DNA of 64,000 bases from Methanoplanus limicola DSM 2279 (lineage in GTDB: Archaea; Halobacteriota; Methanomicrobia; Methanomicrobiales; Methanomicrobiaceae): the NCBI RefSeq assembly GCF_000243255.1, contig NZ_CM001436.1:2588635-2652634 (forward strand), given 5' to 3'. The translations under genes and the position numbers were made by a program. The notes beneath the pieces were generated by a model, which made no database searches, had not been told where the DNA came from, and saw only the letters and a list, made by a program, of their open reading frames with translations. This document shows, piece by piece, positions 63,174 through 64,000 of this stretch. Within the stretch, counting starts at the first letter, position 1, and every line of letters starts with the position of its first letter.

Positions 63174-64000
63174 TCACAGAATAATCTCAATATCAAGTTT
63201 CTCTGCAAGTTCTTTGTATCTGTTCCTGATTGTAACCTCAGTCACACCGGCAACCTCGGCAACCTCACGCTGTGTTCTGCGTTCTCCGCCAAGAATTGAC
63301 GAGATATAGATAGCTGCGGCAGCGACACCGGTCGGCCCTCTTCCGCTTGTAAGCTCCTTCTCACCGGCCTGCCTGAGGATCTCAACCGCCCTTGACTGGA
63401 CCTCACCCTTAAGGGTAAGACCTGAACAGAAACGCGGCACATAATCAATAGGAGATGTCGGCAGAAGTTTTAATCCGAGTTCCCTTGAGATAAACCTGTA
63501 TGTCCTTCCGATCTCCTTTCTTGAGACACGGGATACCTCGGCAATCTCATCAAGCGTTCGTGGGACATTGCACTGGCGGCAGGCTGCATAAAGTGCAGCT
63601 GCTGCAACACCCTCAATACTCCTTCCGCGAATGAGATTCTTCTCAACAGCGTCACGATAGACTACAGCCGCAGTCTCACGGACATTCCTTGGAAGACCAA
63701 GAGCAGATGCCATACGGTCAAGTTCAGATAGTGCAAATGCAAGGTTTCTCTCCGTAGCATTTGATACACGAATCCTCCTCTGCCATTTACGCAGACGGTA
63801 AAGCTGTGCACGGTTCTTTGAAGAGATTGCACGGCCATAGGAGTCACGGTTTCTCCAGTCGATCATTGTTGAAAGACCCTTGTCGTGAATTGTGAAGGTC
63901 ATCGGTGCACCGACACGTGAACGCTTCATCCTCTGGTCATGATCGAAGGCACGCCACTCAGGACCGCGGTCAATAAACTCCTCTTCAAGAACAAGACCAC
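63174..64000 (-). CDS. tfb: Transcription initiation factor TFB (TFIIB), start outside the window
   Basis: The visible about 275 residues cover the linker ([40 protein letters not shown]), both cyclin repeats ([52 protein letters not shown] and the second ending [34 protein letters not shown]) and the recognition helix that binds BRE. The N-terminal zinc ribbon lies beyond base 64000. It recruits RNA polymerase with TBP. Sequence is that of a typical archaeal TFB. Confidence 0.97.
   Translation of the reverse strand, partial: GLVLEEEFIDRGPEWRAFDHDQRMKRSRVGAPMTFTIHDKGLSTMIDWRNRDSYGRAISSKNRAQLYRLRKWQRRIRVSNATERNLAFALSELDRMASALGLPRNVRETAAVVYRDAVEKNLIRGRSIEGVAAAALYAACRQCNVPRTLDEIAEVSRVSRKEIGRTYRFISRELGLKLLPTSPIDYVPRFCSGLTLKGEVQSRAVEILRQAGEKELTSGRGPTGVAAAAIYISSILGGERRTQREVAEVAGVTEVTIRNRYKELAEKLDIEIIL

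Overview
The window looks like a chromosomal segment of a methanogenic archaeon, most likely of the Methanomicrobiales (a Methanoplanus- or Methanolacinia-like organism; this placement is inference). Pointers are the TFB (TFIIB) gene at the right edge, archaeal lipobox proteins, a PGF-CTERM-type surface protein, AT-rich TATA-driven starts (some apparently leaderless), DUF2178/HTH, DUF6159 and archaeal AAA-ATPase/DUF234 families, and GAG/GGAGG ribosome sites. No virus or plasmid backbone and no CRISPR array is visible.

Left part (1-22.3 kb): mostly short transcription units. They include membrane and lipoproteins, a TIM-barrel protein, a solo TnpB element with its omega-RNA and terminal hairpins, two flavin enzymes, a DUF2178/HTH pair with a three-fold repeated putative operator, a SAM methyltransferase, a membrane-anchored papain-like protease, a PNPOx-like protein, an XerD-N-like two-gene unit, paired paralogous lipoproteins, a 7TM-PAS histidine kinase, a 4Fe-4S protein, a PAPS-reductase-like protein and a MATE exporter.

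Centre (22.8-48.1 kb): a signalling island read from the + strand. Five soluble (no membrane segment) methyl-accepting proteins are each followed directly by their own CheW. Two minimal CheR-like methyltransferases and a receiver-GAF-PocR-GAF protein lie among them. The sensors differ in the N-terminal half (poly-HAMP arrays in two, PAS arrays in three) and share almost the same signalling tip. No CheA, CheY or CheB is present in the window. The island runs straight into a complete stressosome-type gene set: RsbR-like STAS protein, RsbS, RsbT-like switch kinase, a fused RsbT-like/RsbX-like phosphatase, a coiled-coil protein with a degenerate phosphoacceptor region, and a KaiC-like protein without a P-loop. 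As archaea have no sigma-B, the output of this module is unknown. This is the most interesting part of the window.

Right part (48.2-64 kb): a metal-chelate-type ABC importer operon (PGF-CTERM surface protein, binding protein, methyltransferase, FecCD-like permease, ATPase) sits between two copies of a duplicated two-TM protein gene. It is followed by a CotH kinase/VTC polyphosphate polymerase/DUF4956 cluster, an AAA-ATPase/DUF234 protein under two tandem palindromes, and a scrapyard of degraded genes (two decayed copies of a short VEAERF-type gene, an orphan dockerin, a C-terminal remnant). A RelE-like toxin-antitoxin pair, a tRNA-Ala(CGC) and the start-truncated TFB gene close the window. 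A 135-137 bp element with TTATAGT terminal inverted repeats occurs twice in opposite orientation (16.4 and 49.6 kb).
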